NCBI GenBank assembly: GCA_964580455.1
Contig: CAZOKO010000025.1
Location: 1-28,353, forward strand
Length of the DNA: 28,353 nt
Direction of reading: 5' to 3'
Source: CAZOKO01 sp964580455
Lineage (GTDB): Bacteria > Desulfobacterota > WTBG01
Of the stretch, positions 8,051-17,482 are shown piece by piece. Made by a program: the position numbers and the translations under genes. The notes below the pieces were generated by a model. It was not told the DNA's origin. It saw only the letters and a list, made by a program, of their open reading frames with translations, and ran no database searches. Position 1 is the stretch's first letter; every line of letters starts with the position of its first letter.

Positions 8051-10483
8051 ATGGATTTGGAGTTAAAGCCACAGCAGCTAGCGGTTAATATCGAAGATGA
8101 GATGAGAAAGTCCTATATGGACTATGCCATGAGTGTAATTGTCGGCAGGGCGCTGCCAGACATAAGAGATGGTCTTAAACCAGTGCATCGCAGAATCCTT
8201 TATGCCATGCAAGACCTGGGAAATTTCTGGAACAAGTCTTACAAGAAATCGGCAAGGATTGTGGGAGATGTAATTGGTAAATATCATCCTCATGGAGATG
8301 TAGCTGTTTATGACTCTATCGTCCGAATGGCTCAAAGCTTTTCTTTAAGGTATCCCTTAATTGACGGTCAGGGAAACTTCGGCTCCCAGGATGGGGATCC
8401 CGCTGCAGCTATGAGGTATACAGAGGTGAGGATGTCTGAAATTGCCTCTGAACTCCTGGCTGACATCGATAAGGAAACGATTGATTTTGTACCTAATTAC
8501 GATGGGACAATCGGGGAACCATCAATACTTCCAGCCAAAACCCCCAATCTGCTCATCAATGGTTCCTCCGGGATTGCTGTGGGGATGGCAACCAATATCC
8601 CCCCCCACAATATAAAGGAGGTTATTGATGGTACTACTGCCCTAATTGAAAATCCTGACCTGAGCATGGATGAGTTGATGAAGATTATCCCAGGCCCTGA
8701 CTTTCCTACAGCCGGTTTTATCTATGGTCGTGAGGGAATCAGGGAAGCGTATCGGACAGGAAGGGGTATTCTGCAGCTGCGAGCAAGAACCTTTATTGAG
8801 AAGAAAGCCAGGGGAGAGAAGGAATGTATTATCATCTCTGAGATACCTTATCAGGTAAACAAGTCACGCTTAATAGAGAGAATTGCTGAGCTGGTTCAGG
8901 AAAAGAAGATTGAAGGTATCTCTGACTTGAGAGATGAATCAGATCGCGAAGGGGTACGCATTGTTATTGAGCTAAAAAGGAATGAGATAACAAAAGTTGT
9001 TTTAAATCAGCTATACCAGCATACCCAGATGCAGATTACTTTTGGCATCATCATGCTGGCACTGGTAGATAACCTGCCTAAAATTCTTAACCTTAAGGAG
9101 TTGCTGAATCACTTTATCGATTATCGAAAGGTAATCATATTAAGGAGAACCGCCTATGAATTGAAAAAGGCGGAACATCGGGCACATATCCTTGAAGGGC
9201 TGAAGATTGCCATAAGCAATCTGGATAAGATCATTGCCTTGATCAGATCCTCTGCCAATCCCGGGGTTGCGAGAGAAGGGCTGATGAAGAAATTTAAACT
9301 TTCTCAGATACAGGCTCAGGCAATTCTTGACATGCGACTTCAGAGATTGACAGCTCTGGAGAGGGACAAGATCGATGAGGAATACCTGGAGGTGGGGAAA
9401 TTCATAAAAAGGCTTAAACAGATATTAGACAAGGAAGCGCTCGTTCAGGAAATTATTATAGAGGAACTTACCGAAACGAGAAAGAAGTATGGAGACGAGA
9501 GAAAAACTGAAATTACTGAAAAAGAAGCGGCGATTAATATTGAAGACCTGATTATAGAAGAAGATATGGTTGTGACCATTACTCATAACGGCTACATTAA
9601 ACGTAACCCCATAAGCCTCTATCGCAGTCAGCGTCGAGGAGGGAAAGGGGTAACAGGAATAACGACCCGCCAGGAAGACTTCGTAGAAGATATGTTTGTG
9701 GCTTCCACCCACAGTTATATCCTCTTCTTCACAAACACAGGAAAGGTATTCTGGCAAAAGATCTATGAGATTCCCCAGGCAGGAAGAGCAGCTATGGGAA
9801 AAGCCATTGTGAACCTACTCCACTTAAGCTCTGAAGAAACTATCGCTGCAATACTTCCGGTAAGAGAGTTTGAAGAGGAAAAATATATAGTAATGGCTAC
9901 CAAAAAAGGTTTGATCAAGAAAACCTCTCTTATGGCTTACAGCAGACCACGGGCAGGTGGCATTATTGCCCTGGGCATTGATAATGGAGATGAGCTGATT
10001 GCAGCGCGTGTGACGGATGGAAACAGAGAAATCTTCCTGGGTTCCAAAAAGGGGAAGGCAATAAGATTTAAAGAACAAGCAGTTAGACCTATGGGGAGAA
10101 CTGCCCGGGGTGTAAGAGGCATGATGGTTGGTAAAGATGATGAGATAATTGGGATGGAATCGATCGGGGAAGGCGAGTCCATTCTGACCATTACGGAAAA
10201 TGGTTTTGGCAAAAGGACAAATACCTCAGAATACCGCATACAGGGAAGGGGTGGTCTGGGGATTATTACTATCAGGACTACTGCACGAAATGGTAATGTG
10301 ATAGGCATGAAACAGGTTACCAATGACGATGAAGTCATGTTCATTACCAATCATGGAAAGATTATCCGTATAAAGATCAGTGGAATTTCTGTTATCGGAA
10401 GAAATACACAGGGGGTAAAGCTGATCGGGGTTGAAAAAGACGAAAAGGTGGTGGGGATTGCCCGTTTAGCGGAAAAAGAGTAA
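8051..10483 (+). CDS. gyrA: DNA gyrase subunit A
   Basis: An 810-residue GyrA, the DNA-cleaving subunit of gyrase. The start is MDLELKPQQLAVNIEDEMRK with AAGGTG ahead of the ATG. The catalytic tyrosine is Tyr123 in AMRYTE. The GyrA box QRRGGKG, diagnostic of gyrase versus topoisomerase IV and needed for DNA wrapping, lies at the start of the C-terminal beta-pinwheel (about residue 525). In the quinolone-resistance region HPHGDVAVYDSIVRMAQ, the residue equivalent to E. coli Ser83 is Val84 (codon GTA at 8300-8302), while the Asp87 equivalent is kept. The short spacer after gyrB (7962-8050) shows no tRNA or clear promoter, so the two are probably co-transcribed. Confidence 0.97.
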   Translation: MDLELKPQQLAVNIEDEMRKSYMDYAMSVIVGRALPDIRDGLKPVHRRILYAMQDLGNFWNKSYKKSARIVGDVIGKYHPHGDVAVYDSIVRMAQSFSLRYPLIDGQGNFGSQDGDPAAAMRYTEVRMSEIASELLADIDKETIDFVPNYDGTIGEPSILPAKTPNLLINGSSGIAVGMATNIPPHNIKEVIDGTTALIENPDLSMDELMKIIPGPDFPTAGFIYGREGIREAYRTGRGILQLRARTFIEKKARGEKECIIISEIPYQVNKSRLIERIAELVQEKKIEGISDLRDESDREGVRIVIELKRNEITKVVLNQLYQHTQMQITFGIIMLALVDNLPKILNLKELLNHFIDYRKVIILRRTAYELKKAEHRAHILEGLKIAISNLDKIIALIRSSANPGVAREGLMKKFKLSQIQAQAILDMRLQRLTALERDKIDEEYLEVGKFIKRLKQILDKEALVQEIIIEELTETRKKYGDERKTEITEKEAAINIEDLIIEEDMVVTITHNGYIKRNPISLYRSQRRGGKGVTGITTRQEDFVEDMFVASTHSYILFFTNTGKVFWQKIYEIPQAGRAAMGKAIVNLLHLSSEETIAAILPVREFEEEKYIVMATKKGLIKKTSLMAYSRPRAGGIIALGIDNGDELIAARVTDGNREIFLGSKKGKAIRFKEQAVRPMGRTARGVRGMMVGKDDEIIGMESIGEGESILTITENGFGKRTNTSEYRIQGRGGLGIITIRTTARNGNVIGMKQVTNDDEVMFITNHGKIIRIKISGISVIGRNTQGVKLIGVEKDEKVVGIARLAEKE

Positions 10484-10523
10484 AACCCTGTGTCTCGTAT
10501 CATAAATTCGCATATCTATTACA

Positions 10524-10664
10524 GTCATTGCCTGGCTGAGCTTGGCCAAGCCGAGCCTGAAGGGCGTGGCAATCTCATTCCTAGTAAGCTTTTTTGATGA
10601 GATCGCGGAGCCTGTCCCGAGTCTCTTCAGGAGATTGCTTCGTCACTGCGTTCCTCGCAATGAC
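10524..10664. repeat. Palindromic dispersed repeat element (about 140 bp)
   Basis: The outer arms GTCATTGC (10524-10531) and GCAATGAC (10657-10664) are perfect inverted copies, and within them GCAATCTC (10569-10576) pairs with GAGATTGC (10631-10638). The right part (GATTGCTTCGTCACTGCG, CTCGCAATGACA) matches the 'TGTCATTGCGAGGAGCGAAGCGACGAAGCAATCTC' type of repeat common in environmental genomes. It fills most of the gyrA-gpsA spacer, is not flanked by a transposase and has no clear coding content. Confidence 0.7.
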
Positions 10665-10707
10665 AGTTATAATATAAAGCTCTACCAGGACATAAGAGAA
10701 AAGTGCT

Positions 10708-11709
10708 GTGGACATACAAATTGGAGTCATTGGAGCAGGGAGCTGGGGCACTACTTTAGCAAACCTTCTGGCAAAGAAGGGATTCAGCGTATCTCTCTGG
10801 GCGTATGAAGACGATCTTGTTCAATCCATAGAAACCAAAAGAGAAAACCCTTTTTATCTCCCAGGCGTAAGACTTTCCGAGAAGATTGTCCCCACTGGTT
10901 CTTTAAAAGAAGTCTGCAAGAATAAAGACCTCCTTATTAATGTAACCCCTTCCCAGGTAGTAAGGCAGGTGTTACAGAAAATCCATTCACACCTCTCCTC
11001 TCATACAAAGCTGGTAAGTGCCAGCAAAGGTATCGAGAACAACACATTACTTACCATGTCAGAAGTGTTCCAGGAAGTACTCTCTGTAGAGGGTGGAAAA
11101 CGACTGGCTGTTCTCTCGGGTCCAAGTTTTGCCTTAGAGGTAAGTAAAGAAACTCCTACCGCAGTGGCTATAGCCTCAAAAAATCAGGAGCTCGCAGAGC
11201 AGTTGCAACACATCTTTTCCACTTCGTATTTTCGCGTTTATACCAACACTGATGTGATAGGAGTGGAACTGGGGGGGGCATTAAAGAATGTAATCGCCAT
11301 TGCTGCAGGTATCTCAGATGGACTCGGTTTTGGCCACAACACCCGTGCAGCCTTGATTACAAGGGGTCTTTCTGAAATATCACGTCTTGCCTTGAAGATG
11401 GGGGCAAACCCCTCAACCCTTTCAGGTCTGACAGGACTAGGTGACTTAATCCTAACCTGTACGGGTGAGCTGAGCAGGAATAGATCTGTTGGGATTAAAC
11501 TGGGAAATGGAATGGCATTAAACAATATTTTGAAAGATATGAGGATGGTTGCAGAAGGAATTAAAAATACTAAGTCTGCCTATGACCTGTGTAAAAAGAA
11601 GGGGATATCGATGCCCATTACAGAACAAGTATATTTTATTTTATACCAGGATAAGAACCCCAAAGAGGCAGTAACCGAGCTTATGGATAGAGAATTGAAG
11701 GTGGAATAA
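10708..11709 (+). CDS. gpsA: Glycerol-3-phosphate dehydrogenase [NAD(P)+]
   Basis: A 333-residue GpsA, which reduces dihydroxyacetone phosphate to sn-glycerol 3-phosphate for phospholipid synthesis in the cytoplasm. The N-terminal Rossmann motif GAGSWG is at 9-14, followed by NPFYLPGVRLSEKI, the SASKGIE segment and GPSFALEV. The active-site lysine is Lys193 in GGALKNVIAIAAGISDGLG, and GLTGLGDLILTC is further C-terminal. Length is typical. The start is GTG at 10708 with no strong ribosome site, but the protein starts exactly before the nucleotide-binding strand (IQIGVIGAGSWG), so little else fits. The repeat-filled spacer upstream separates it from gyrA. Confidence 0.96.
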   Translation: MDIQIGVIGAGSWGTTLANLLAKKGFSVSLWAYEDDLVQSIETKRENPFYLPGVRLSEKIVPTGSLKEVCKNKDLLINVTPSQVVRQVLQKIHSHLSSHTKLVSASKGIENNTLLTMSEVFQEVLSVEGGKRLAVLSGPSFALEVSKETPTAVAIASKNQELAEQLQHIFSTSYFRVYTNTDVIGVELGGALKNVIAIAAGISDGLGFGHNTRAALITRGLSEISRLALKMGANPSTLSGLTGLGDLILTCTGELSRNRSVGIKLGNGMALNNILKDMRMVAEGIKNTKSAYDLCKKKGISMPITEQVYFILYQDKNPKEAVTELMDRELKVE

Positions 11710-11796
11710 CTTGATTTCAAAATATATTCCTCTTTTACCACGTGATTCAGTAAATATGGGATATGTTCAAGGCAATCACAACGATCCTTGATTCTG

Positions 11797-11890
11797 GATG
11801 CTAGATACTGGATAATGCCCAAACGAAAAGTCGAATTCAGGAATTTTCTCAATTCGCAATTCCTCAATTCTATTTCTAGTATCATGCATC
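11797..11890. repeat. Nested inverted-repeat element upstream of the activase gene
   Basis: The outer arms GATGCTAGATACT (11797-11809) and AGTATCATGCATC (11878-11890) are inverted copies with 11 of 13 matches. The inner arms GAATTCAGGAATT (11833-11845) and AATTCCTCAATTC (11858-11870) match at 12 of 13. The left arm contains the 12-mer AGATACTGGATA seen in two other spacers. The right end lies only 4 bp before the first possible ATG of the next gene, so it would be in or near its 5' untranslated region. Confidence 0.65.
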
Positions 11891-11909
11891 ACGTATGGAG
11901 GGCATAAAG

Positions 11910-14900
11910 ATGGGTTCAAAGGACTCGTGCTTCATAGGTATCGATGTAGGATCAGTCAGTGTTAATACAATACTGGTGAACTGTAATCGAGAAATTTTAG
12001 AAGAATACTATACAAGGACTCACGGTCAACCTTTAATTACAGTTCATCGGGTTTTAAAAGAAATCCTTTCCCGCATCTCACCTTCCCAGATACTCGGAGT
12101 GGCCTTAACCGGGAGCGGGGGGGAACTGATCGCTGAGTTATTAGGAGCAGGGTTTGAGAATGAAATCATTGCCCAGGGTAAATCCATTGAATGTTTTTAT
12201 CCTCAAGTAAGAACCATCGTTGAAATGGGGGGAGAAGACTCCAAACTCATTTCACTTGATTTTGAGGAGAGATCCAGAAAGATAAAGATTAGTGACTTTA
12301 CTATGAATTCCGTTTGTGCTGCTGGAACAGGTTCTTTCCTGGACCAGCAGGCACATCGGTTAGGATTTACAGTAGAAGAGTTCGGCCAACTGGCATTAAA
12401 ATCAAAAAATCCCCCCCGCATTGCCGGAAGGTGCAGTGTCTTTGCAAAAACAGATATGATCCACTTACAACAGGTTGCAACTCCAGATTATGACATTGTA
12501 GCAGGGCTTTGTCTGGCAGTTGCCAGAAATTTCAAAAGCACGCTGGGAAGAGGGAAATCCTTTGTAAAACCGATTTCTTTTCAGGGCGGAGTTGCGGCCA
12601 ATAGGGGGATGAGAAGGGCATTCTGCGAAGGGCTGGAACTAACGGAAGAGGAGCTGATTATTCCTGAACATTTTGCTTCTATGGGGGCCATTGGAACAGC
12701 ATTGCTTGTCATGGAAAACCCATCTTTTAAAAACAGCTTTCATGGGTTAGAAAAGCTGGTTGAACATCTCTCCTCTCACTCTTTAAATAAAAGCACTGGG
12801 CTGGAATCATTGTCATCATTTAGGGGAGTAGAAAAAGGGGCGTACAATACTTCTGTCTCTTCCCTGGCCGGTAGCGGGAGGATTAGAGCCTATCTTGGTG
12901 TAGATGTAGGATCGATCAGCACCAATGTAGTTGTGATTGATGATCAAAACCGGTTGCTGTCAAAGCGGTACCTGATGACAGCAGGAAGACCCCTGGAGGC
13001 AATTAAGAAAGGCTTAAGAGAAGTAGGAGAGGAAGTGTGTAACAGGGTGCAGATAGCAGCGGTAGGTACTACAGGATCGGGGCGGTACTTAACGGGAGAT
13101 TTTATAGGAGCAGACGTGATTAAAAATGAGATTACTGCTCAGGCCACTGCAGCAATTGTTATTGATCCTGGGGTAGATACCATATTCGAGATAGGGGGAC
13201 AAGATTCTAAATACATAAGCCTTTCTAAAGGTGCTATTATTGATTTTGAAATGAATAAGGTATGTGCTGCTGGAACCGGCTCCTTTTTGGAAGAGCAGGC
13301 TGAAAAGCTGGGTATCTCGATCAAGGACGAATTCAGCAATCTGGCGCTTGCTGCCTCTTGTCCCGCTTCTCTGGGGGAGAGATGCACCGTTTTTATGGAA
13401 TCCGATTTAGTACACCATCAGCAGATGGGGGTTGACAGGGCTGATCTGGTTGCAGGTTTGTGTTACTCTATTGTCTTAAATTACTTGAACAAAGTAGTAG
13501 GAGATCGAAGAATTGGAGATCACATATTCTTTCAGGGAGGTACCGCTTTTAACCTGGGGGTAGTAGCTGCCTTTGAAAAAGTCCTGGGAAAGAAGATTGT
13601 GGTTCCGTGTAATCACGATGTTACCGGTGCTATTGGGGCTGCCATTCTCGCCAGGGAAGAGAAAGAAAGCGGGAAAAGCCATTTTAAGGGTTTTGACTTG
13701 AGCAAGAGAAACTATGAGCTTACCTCTTTTGGGTGTAAGAAGTGTCCTAACAGGTGCGAGATCAAAAGACTGAAGGTACGCGGGGAGCGTCCACTCCTTT
13801 ACGGAAGCCGCTGTGAACGCTTTGAGGTTAACCGCAAGAATAAGCGGAAGAGCCAGCTACCCGATCTCTTTGCCGAAAGAGAGTTCCTCCTTCATCAAGC
13901 CTTTCAAGAAAATGACCTCTTTCCCGAAGATGCCCCTCAAATCGGCATACCCCAGAGCATGTTCTATCATGAACTCCTTCCATTCTTTAATACTTTTTTT
14001 AAGGAATTGGGGGTTAAGGTCATCCTCTCAGATAAAACTCACAAAGGGATTATCCATATGGGGGTTGAGAGTGTTGTCTCTGAGACCTGCTTCCCAATCA
14101 AGGTAGCACATGGTCATATTATGAACCTCATAGAGAAGGGGGTAAAAAAGATTTTCTTTCCCAGTATTATCGATATGGAAAGGGTACACCCAGCGGTTGA
14201 AAAAAGCCTGTCCTGTCCTTATGTGCAGTCCCTTCCCTACACTCTAAGGTCTGCCTTCGATTTTGAAAAGTTGGGAGTAGCGCTGATGAGTCCTGTCCTT
14301 TACTTTGGCGAGGGGAAAAATAGAGTTGCAAAGGAGCTGCGCAAGGTGGGGAAGGAGCTAGGCAAGAAATCGAAAATAATTAACCGGTCTATCGAGGCCG
14401 CTTTTGACGCCCAAAATCAATTCTACCATTCTATGAGAAAGCGGGGGGAGGAAGTTTTGGGTCAACTCGGGGAGAACCAAATAGCTATGGTAATCGTCAG
14501 CCGGCCTTACAACGGCTGTGATTCAGGTATTAACCTAAGCCTCCCAAAGAAGATTGCCGATTTGGACATCCTGGCAATTCCCATGGATTGTCTTCCACTG
14601 GAGCAGACCGATCTGGTCTCAGGCTGGCAGGAGATGTACTGGAAGTACGGTCAGAAAATCATGGCCGCTGCCCATTTTGTAAAATCCTATCCTTCTTTGC
14701 ATGCCATCTACCTCACCAATTTCGGCTGTGGACCCGATTCATTTATCTCCCACTTTTTTAAGGAAGAAATGAAGGAAACCCCCTATCTTACTATTGAGAT
14801 TGATGAGCACAGTTCTGACGTGGGCATTATCACCCGCCTTGAGGCATACCTGGACAGCCTGAAAAATATCCACATGAAAACTCTTAAAATAAAAAGCAAA

Positions 14901-16121
14901 AAGTTAACAGGTGGAATTTCATCAGATAAGGGGAGAGTTGTTTATATTCCTAACATGTCTGATCACACTTATACGGTAGCAGCAGCTTTTGAGGCCTGTG
15001 GGCTTGAAGCTGCCGTCTTGCCAGAGTCAGATGAGGAAACTTTAAGGTGGGGAAGGAAATTAACGTCTGGCAGGGAATGTTACCCCTGCATTTTAACCAC
15101 AGGAGATATGGTAAAAACAACCCAAGGGGCCGAGTTCGATCCTGATCGAGCTGCCTTTTTCATGCCTTCCGGAAGAGGTCCTTGCCGATTTGGAGAGTAC
15201 AATCGTTTTCACCGGCTGGTTTTAGATGAGCTGGGTTTTCCCCATGTCCCTATTTTTTCTCCAGACCAGGACGAGTATCTCTATCGCGAACTGGGTGAAA
15301 TAGGGGAGGGATTTTCCAGGTTGGCCTGGGGAGGAATTGTCTCAATAGACCTCCTGCAAAAAAGACTGAGAGAAGTTCGACCATATGAGGAACAACAGGG
15401 GGAGAGCGAGAAAGTATATCATCACTATTTAGAAAAGATTTGCCAGGCAATAAGAAAAAGGGAAGGGACCTCGCCGATTTTAAAAAAGGCAAGTGTTGAC
15501 TTCAGCTCACTTCAAATAAACAGCATGAAAAGGAAACCCATCATAGGGATAGTGGGGGAAATCTACATCCGATCCAACAGATTTAGCAATGAAGATCTGA
15601 TTAGGAACATCGAACAGCTAGGGTGCGAGGTGTGGTTGCCCCCTATCTCAGAATGGATTTTGTACACCAACTATACAAGCAAGCGGAGAAGTTTACGAAA
15701 TAGGCATTACAACAACTTTCTTGCTACCTTCATTACCAATAAGTTTCAAAGAGCCGTAGAACACCGGCTCACAAAGAGTTTTAACAATTCTTGCGAGGTG
15801 CTTAGAGAGCCAAAAACGGAAGAGATCATTCAAAAAGCCATTCCCTATATTCATCCATCTTTTGAAGGCGAGACCATATTGAGCATAGGCAAAGCAGTCG
15901 ATTTTGCTCTTAAAGGTGCAAGTGGTATTATCAACGCCATGCCGTTTACCTGTATGCCCGGCACTATTGTTAATGCCGTTCTAAAAAGGTGCAGGGAATC
16001 CCATAATAATATACCTCTTCTTGCCATTTCCTATGATGGTCAAAAAGAGGGCAACACAAAAACCAGGCTTGAAGCATTTACTTATCAGGTTCGACAGTAT
16101 CGGGAACGAATGAGTTCTTAG
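11910..16121 (+). CDS. Tandem 2-hydroxyacyl-CoA dehydratase activase (BcrA/BadF family with DUF2229)
   Basis: A 1403-residue protein. Two BcrA/BadF/HgdC-type ATPase modules lie in tandem: the first (about 8-268) has GIDVGS (10-15), MGGEDSK and cysteines 136 (VCAAGTGSF) and 175 (GRCSVFAKTD); the second (about 328-585) has GVDVGS (330-335), IGGQDSK and cysteines 452 and 492 (GERCTVFMESD). In HgdC such cysteines bridge a 4Fe-4S cluster between subunits and ATP drives one-electron transfer to a 2-hydroxyacyl-CoA dehydratase or a benzoyl-CoA reductase. A Cys-rich segment (609, 612, 616, 635) follows, then DUF2229 (about 675-900) and a C-terminal part (about 1208-1400) resembling the dehydratase D component. 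I chose the ATG at 11910 because GGAGGG (11897-11902) sits 7 bp before it. No dehydratase gene is adjacent, so its partner is unknown. Confidence 0.92.
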   Translation: MGSKDSCFIGIDVGSVSVNTILVNCNREILEEYYTRTHGQPLITVHRVLKEILSRISPSQILGVALTGSGGELIAELLGAGFENEIIAQGKSIECFYPQVRTIVEMGGEDSKLISLDFEERSRKIKISDFTMNSVCAAGTGSFLDQQAHRLGFTVEEFGQLALKSKNPPRIAGRCSVFAKTDMIHLQQVATPDYDIVAGLCLAVARNFKSTLGRGKSFVKPISFQGGVAANRGMRRAFCEGLELTEEELIIPEHFASMGAIGTALLVMENPSFKNSFHGLEKLVEHLSSHSLNKSTGLESLSSFRGVEKGAYNTSVSSLAGSGRIRAYLGVDVGSISTNVVVIDDQNRLLSKRYLMTAGRPLEAIKKGLREVGEEVCNRVQIAAVGTTGSGRYLTGDFIGADVIKNEITAQATAAIVIDPGVDTIFEIGGQDSKYISLSKGAIIDFEMNKVCAAGTGSFLEEQAEKLGISIKDEFSNLALAASCPASLGERCTVFMESDLVHHQQMGVDRADLVAGLCYSIVLNYLNKVVGDRRIGDHIFFQGGTAFNLGVVAAFEKVLGKKIVVPCNHDVTGAIGAAILAREEKESGKSHFKGFDLSKRNYELTSFGCKKCPNRCEIKRLKVRGERPLLYGSRCERFEVNRKNKRKSQLPDLFAEREFLLHQAFQENDLFPEDAPQIGIPQSMFYHELLPFFNTFFKELGVKVILSDKTHKGIIHMGVESVVSETCFPIKVAHGHIMNLIEKGVKKIFFPSIIDMERVHPAVEKSLSCPYVQSLPYTLRSAFDFEKLGVALMSPVLYFGEGKNRVAKELRKVGKELGKKSKIINRSIEAAFDAQNQFYHSMRKRGEEVLGQLGENQIAMVIVSRPYNGCDSGINLSLPKKIADLDILAIPMDCLPLEQTDLVSGWQEMYWKYGQKIMAAAHFVKSYPSLHAIYLTNFGCGPDSFISHFFKEEMKETPYLTIEIDEHSSDVGIITRLEAYLDSLKNIHMKTLKIKSKKLTGGISSDKGRVVYIPNMSDHTYTVAAAFEACGLEAAVLPESDEETLRWGRKLTSGRECYPCILTTGDMVKTTQGAEFDPDRAAFFMPSGRGPCRFGEYNRFHRLVLDELGFPHVPIFSPDQDEYLYRELGEIGEGFSRLAWGGIVSIDLLQKRLREVRPYEEQQGESEKVYHHYLEKICQAIRKREGTSPILKKASVDFSSLQINSMKRKPIIGIVGEIYIRSNRFSNEDLIRNIEQLGCEVWLPPISEWILYTNYTSKRRSLRNRHYNNFLATFITNKFQRAVEHRLTKSFNNSCEVLREPKTEEIIQKAIPYIHPSFEGETILSIGKAVDFALKGASGIINAMPFTCMPGTIVNAVLKRCRESHNNIPLLAISYDGQKEGNTKTRLEAFTYQVRQYRERMSS

Positions 16122-16304
16122 TTCGCTTGGTAATATTAGACAAAGTGCTGTCGCAACCAAAATGTTTTGCTGTAATCAAAACGATGCTGGATAAAAGCCA
16201 AGAAAGATAATCTAATATCCAGTATCTAATTCATACATGTCTCTTATCAAGAATTAAGCATTCGGATCTCCGTCCGTCTGAATCGCCAAGTTTAGGACAC
16301 TACC

Positions 16305-17387
16305 ATGACTATTATCACCAAGTATATCGTCAGGGAATTCTTAAAAATGTTTTTTCTGTGCCTGGGCACTTGTATGGCACTGTTTTTTGTAATTGATCTT
16401 TCAGTGCAGTATCTTGACAACTTTAATAAATACAACCCCTCCTTTTTTCTCACTGTGCTTTTCTGTTTATACAAGCTTCCACAGATGTTTTGCTGGATGT
16501 GTCCCATGGCAATATTGCTGGCGGTTTTTTTAACCCTGGCACTTCTCTCAAGGAATAATGAGATCATTGCTATGAAGGCGGGAGGAATAAGCGTCTATAG
16601 AATAATTACACCTTTGCTCGTTCTTAGCGGCTGCGTGGTGGTCACCTCCTTTGGCAACCAGGAATTTATACTGCCCTATACAAGTCAAAAGGCTGAATAC
16701 ATTGAGAACATGAAAATCAAGCAGAAGAAAGGGAAACGATTGTTGAAACAAGACAGGTTCTGGTATCGCAGCGAGGATGCTATTTGTAATATTGATCTTT
16801 TTGAATACGAGAGTAATACGCTTCAGGGAATCACCCTTTACTTTTTCGACAAACAGTTTACACTGGTTAAGAGAGTAGATGCAAGTATGGGCAAGTGGAT
16901 AGAGGGTAAGTGGCATTTTTATAATCTTGTAATCAGAACCTTTAACCCGGATGGCTCGATGGACATAGAAGTCTCCAGGGAGAAGATCATTCCCTTAAAA
17001 GAAACACCGGACGATTTTAAAGTAGCCAGGAGAGAACCAGAAGAGATGAGTTATGCCGAACTTAAAGACTATATTGCCAAAATTGAAAAGGCAGGGTATA
17101 AGATTCCGGAGTACATTCCCTATCTTTACGCTAAGATCTCTTTCCCCTTCATCTGTTTAATTATGCCCTTTCTTGCTATTCCTTTTGCGCTGCGGACAGG
17201 CAGTAAAGGGGGTATGGCGTGGGGGGTTGGTCTAAGCGTGATTATTGGTTTTGTCTATTTTGTTTTTTTCAACTTTAGCCTTTCTCTGGGCAGAGGAGAA
17301 TTATTGCCACCCCTTATTTCTGCCTGGTCAGCCAATTTCCTCTTTGGAATACTAGGAATTTATCTTCTTTTACATGTAAGACAGTAG
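16305..17387 (+). CDS. lptG: LPS export permease, LptF/LptG (YjgP/YjgQ) family, probably LptG
   Basis: A 360-residue inner-membrane protein of the YjgP/YjgQ family. These are the membrane subunits of the LptB2FG ABC transporter that extracts LPS from the inner membrane. The start ITKYIVREFLKMFFLCLG is characteristic. There are three N-terminal membrane segments (about 14-36, 50-85 and 100-122), a hydrophilic periplasmic beta-jellyroll domain (about 125-265) and three C-terminal segments (about 275-357). NEIIAMKAGGISVYRI after the second segment is a family motif. The overall shape and end fit LptG slightly better than LptF, but the two are hard to separate by eye. It stands alone without its partner; the heptose kinase gene downstream supports an LPS context. 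Confidence 0.85.
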   Translation: MTIITKYIVREFLKMFFLCLGTCMALFFVIDLSVQYLDNFNKYNPSFFLTVLFCLYKLPQMFCWMCPMAILLAVFLTLALLSRNNEIIAMKAGGISVYRIITPLLVLSGCVVVTSFGNQEFILPYTSQKAEYIENMKIKQKKGKRLLKQDRFWYRSEDAICNIDLFEYESNTLQGITLYFFDKQFTLVKRVDASMGKWIEGKWHFYNLVIRTFNPDGSMDIEVSREKIIPLKETPDDFKVARREPEEMSYAELKDYIAKIEKAGYKIPEYIPYLYAKISFPFICLIMPFLAIPFALRTGSKGGMAWGVGLSVIIGFVYFVFFNFSLSLGRGELLPPLISAWSANFLFGILGIYLLLHVRQ

Positions 17388-17453
17388 AATCCCCCCGCAA
17401 AACTCACTTTCTACTACAGTTGAGAGAACATCGTTCCCCCTGGTGAATTGCTA

Positions 17454-17482
17454 TTGACAAAGCAACTGCTGTTAGATACTAT
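17454..17482 (+). promoter_or_regulatory. Sigma70-type promoter upstream of the heptose kinase gene
   Basis: A consensus -35 box TTGACA (17454-17459) is followed after exactly 17 bp by TACTAT (17477-17482). Transcription would start near 17489, giving an untranslated leader of about 60 bases before the ATG at 17549. This is the best-looking promoter in the window. Confidence 0.6.

Noticed and set aside
10542..10808. 88-codon frame before gpsA
   Set aside because: Mostly the palindromic repeat, then overlaps gpsA in another frame.
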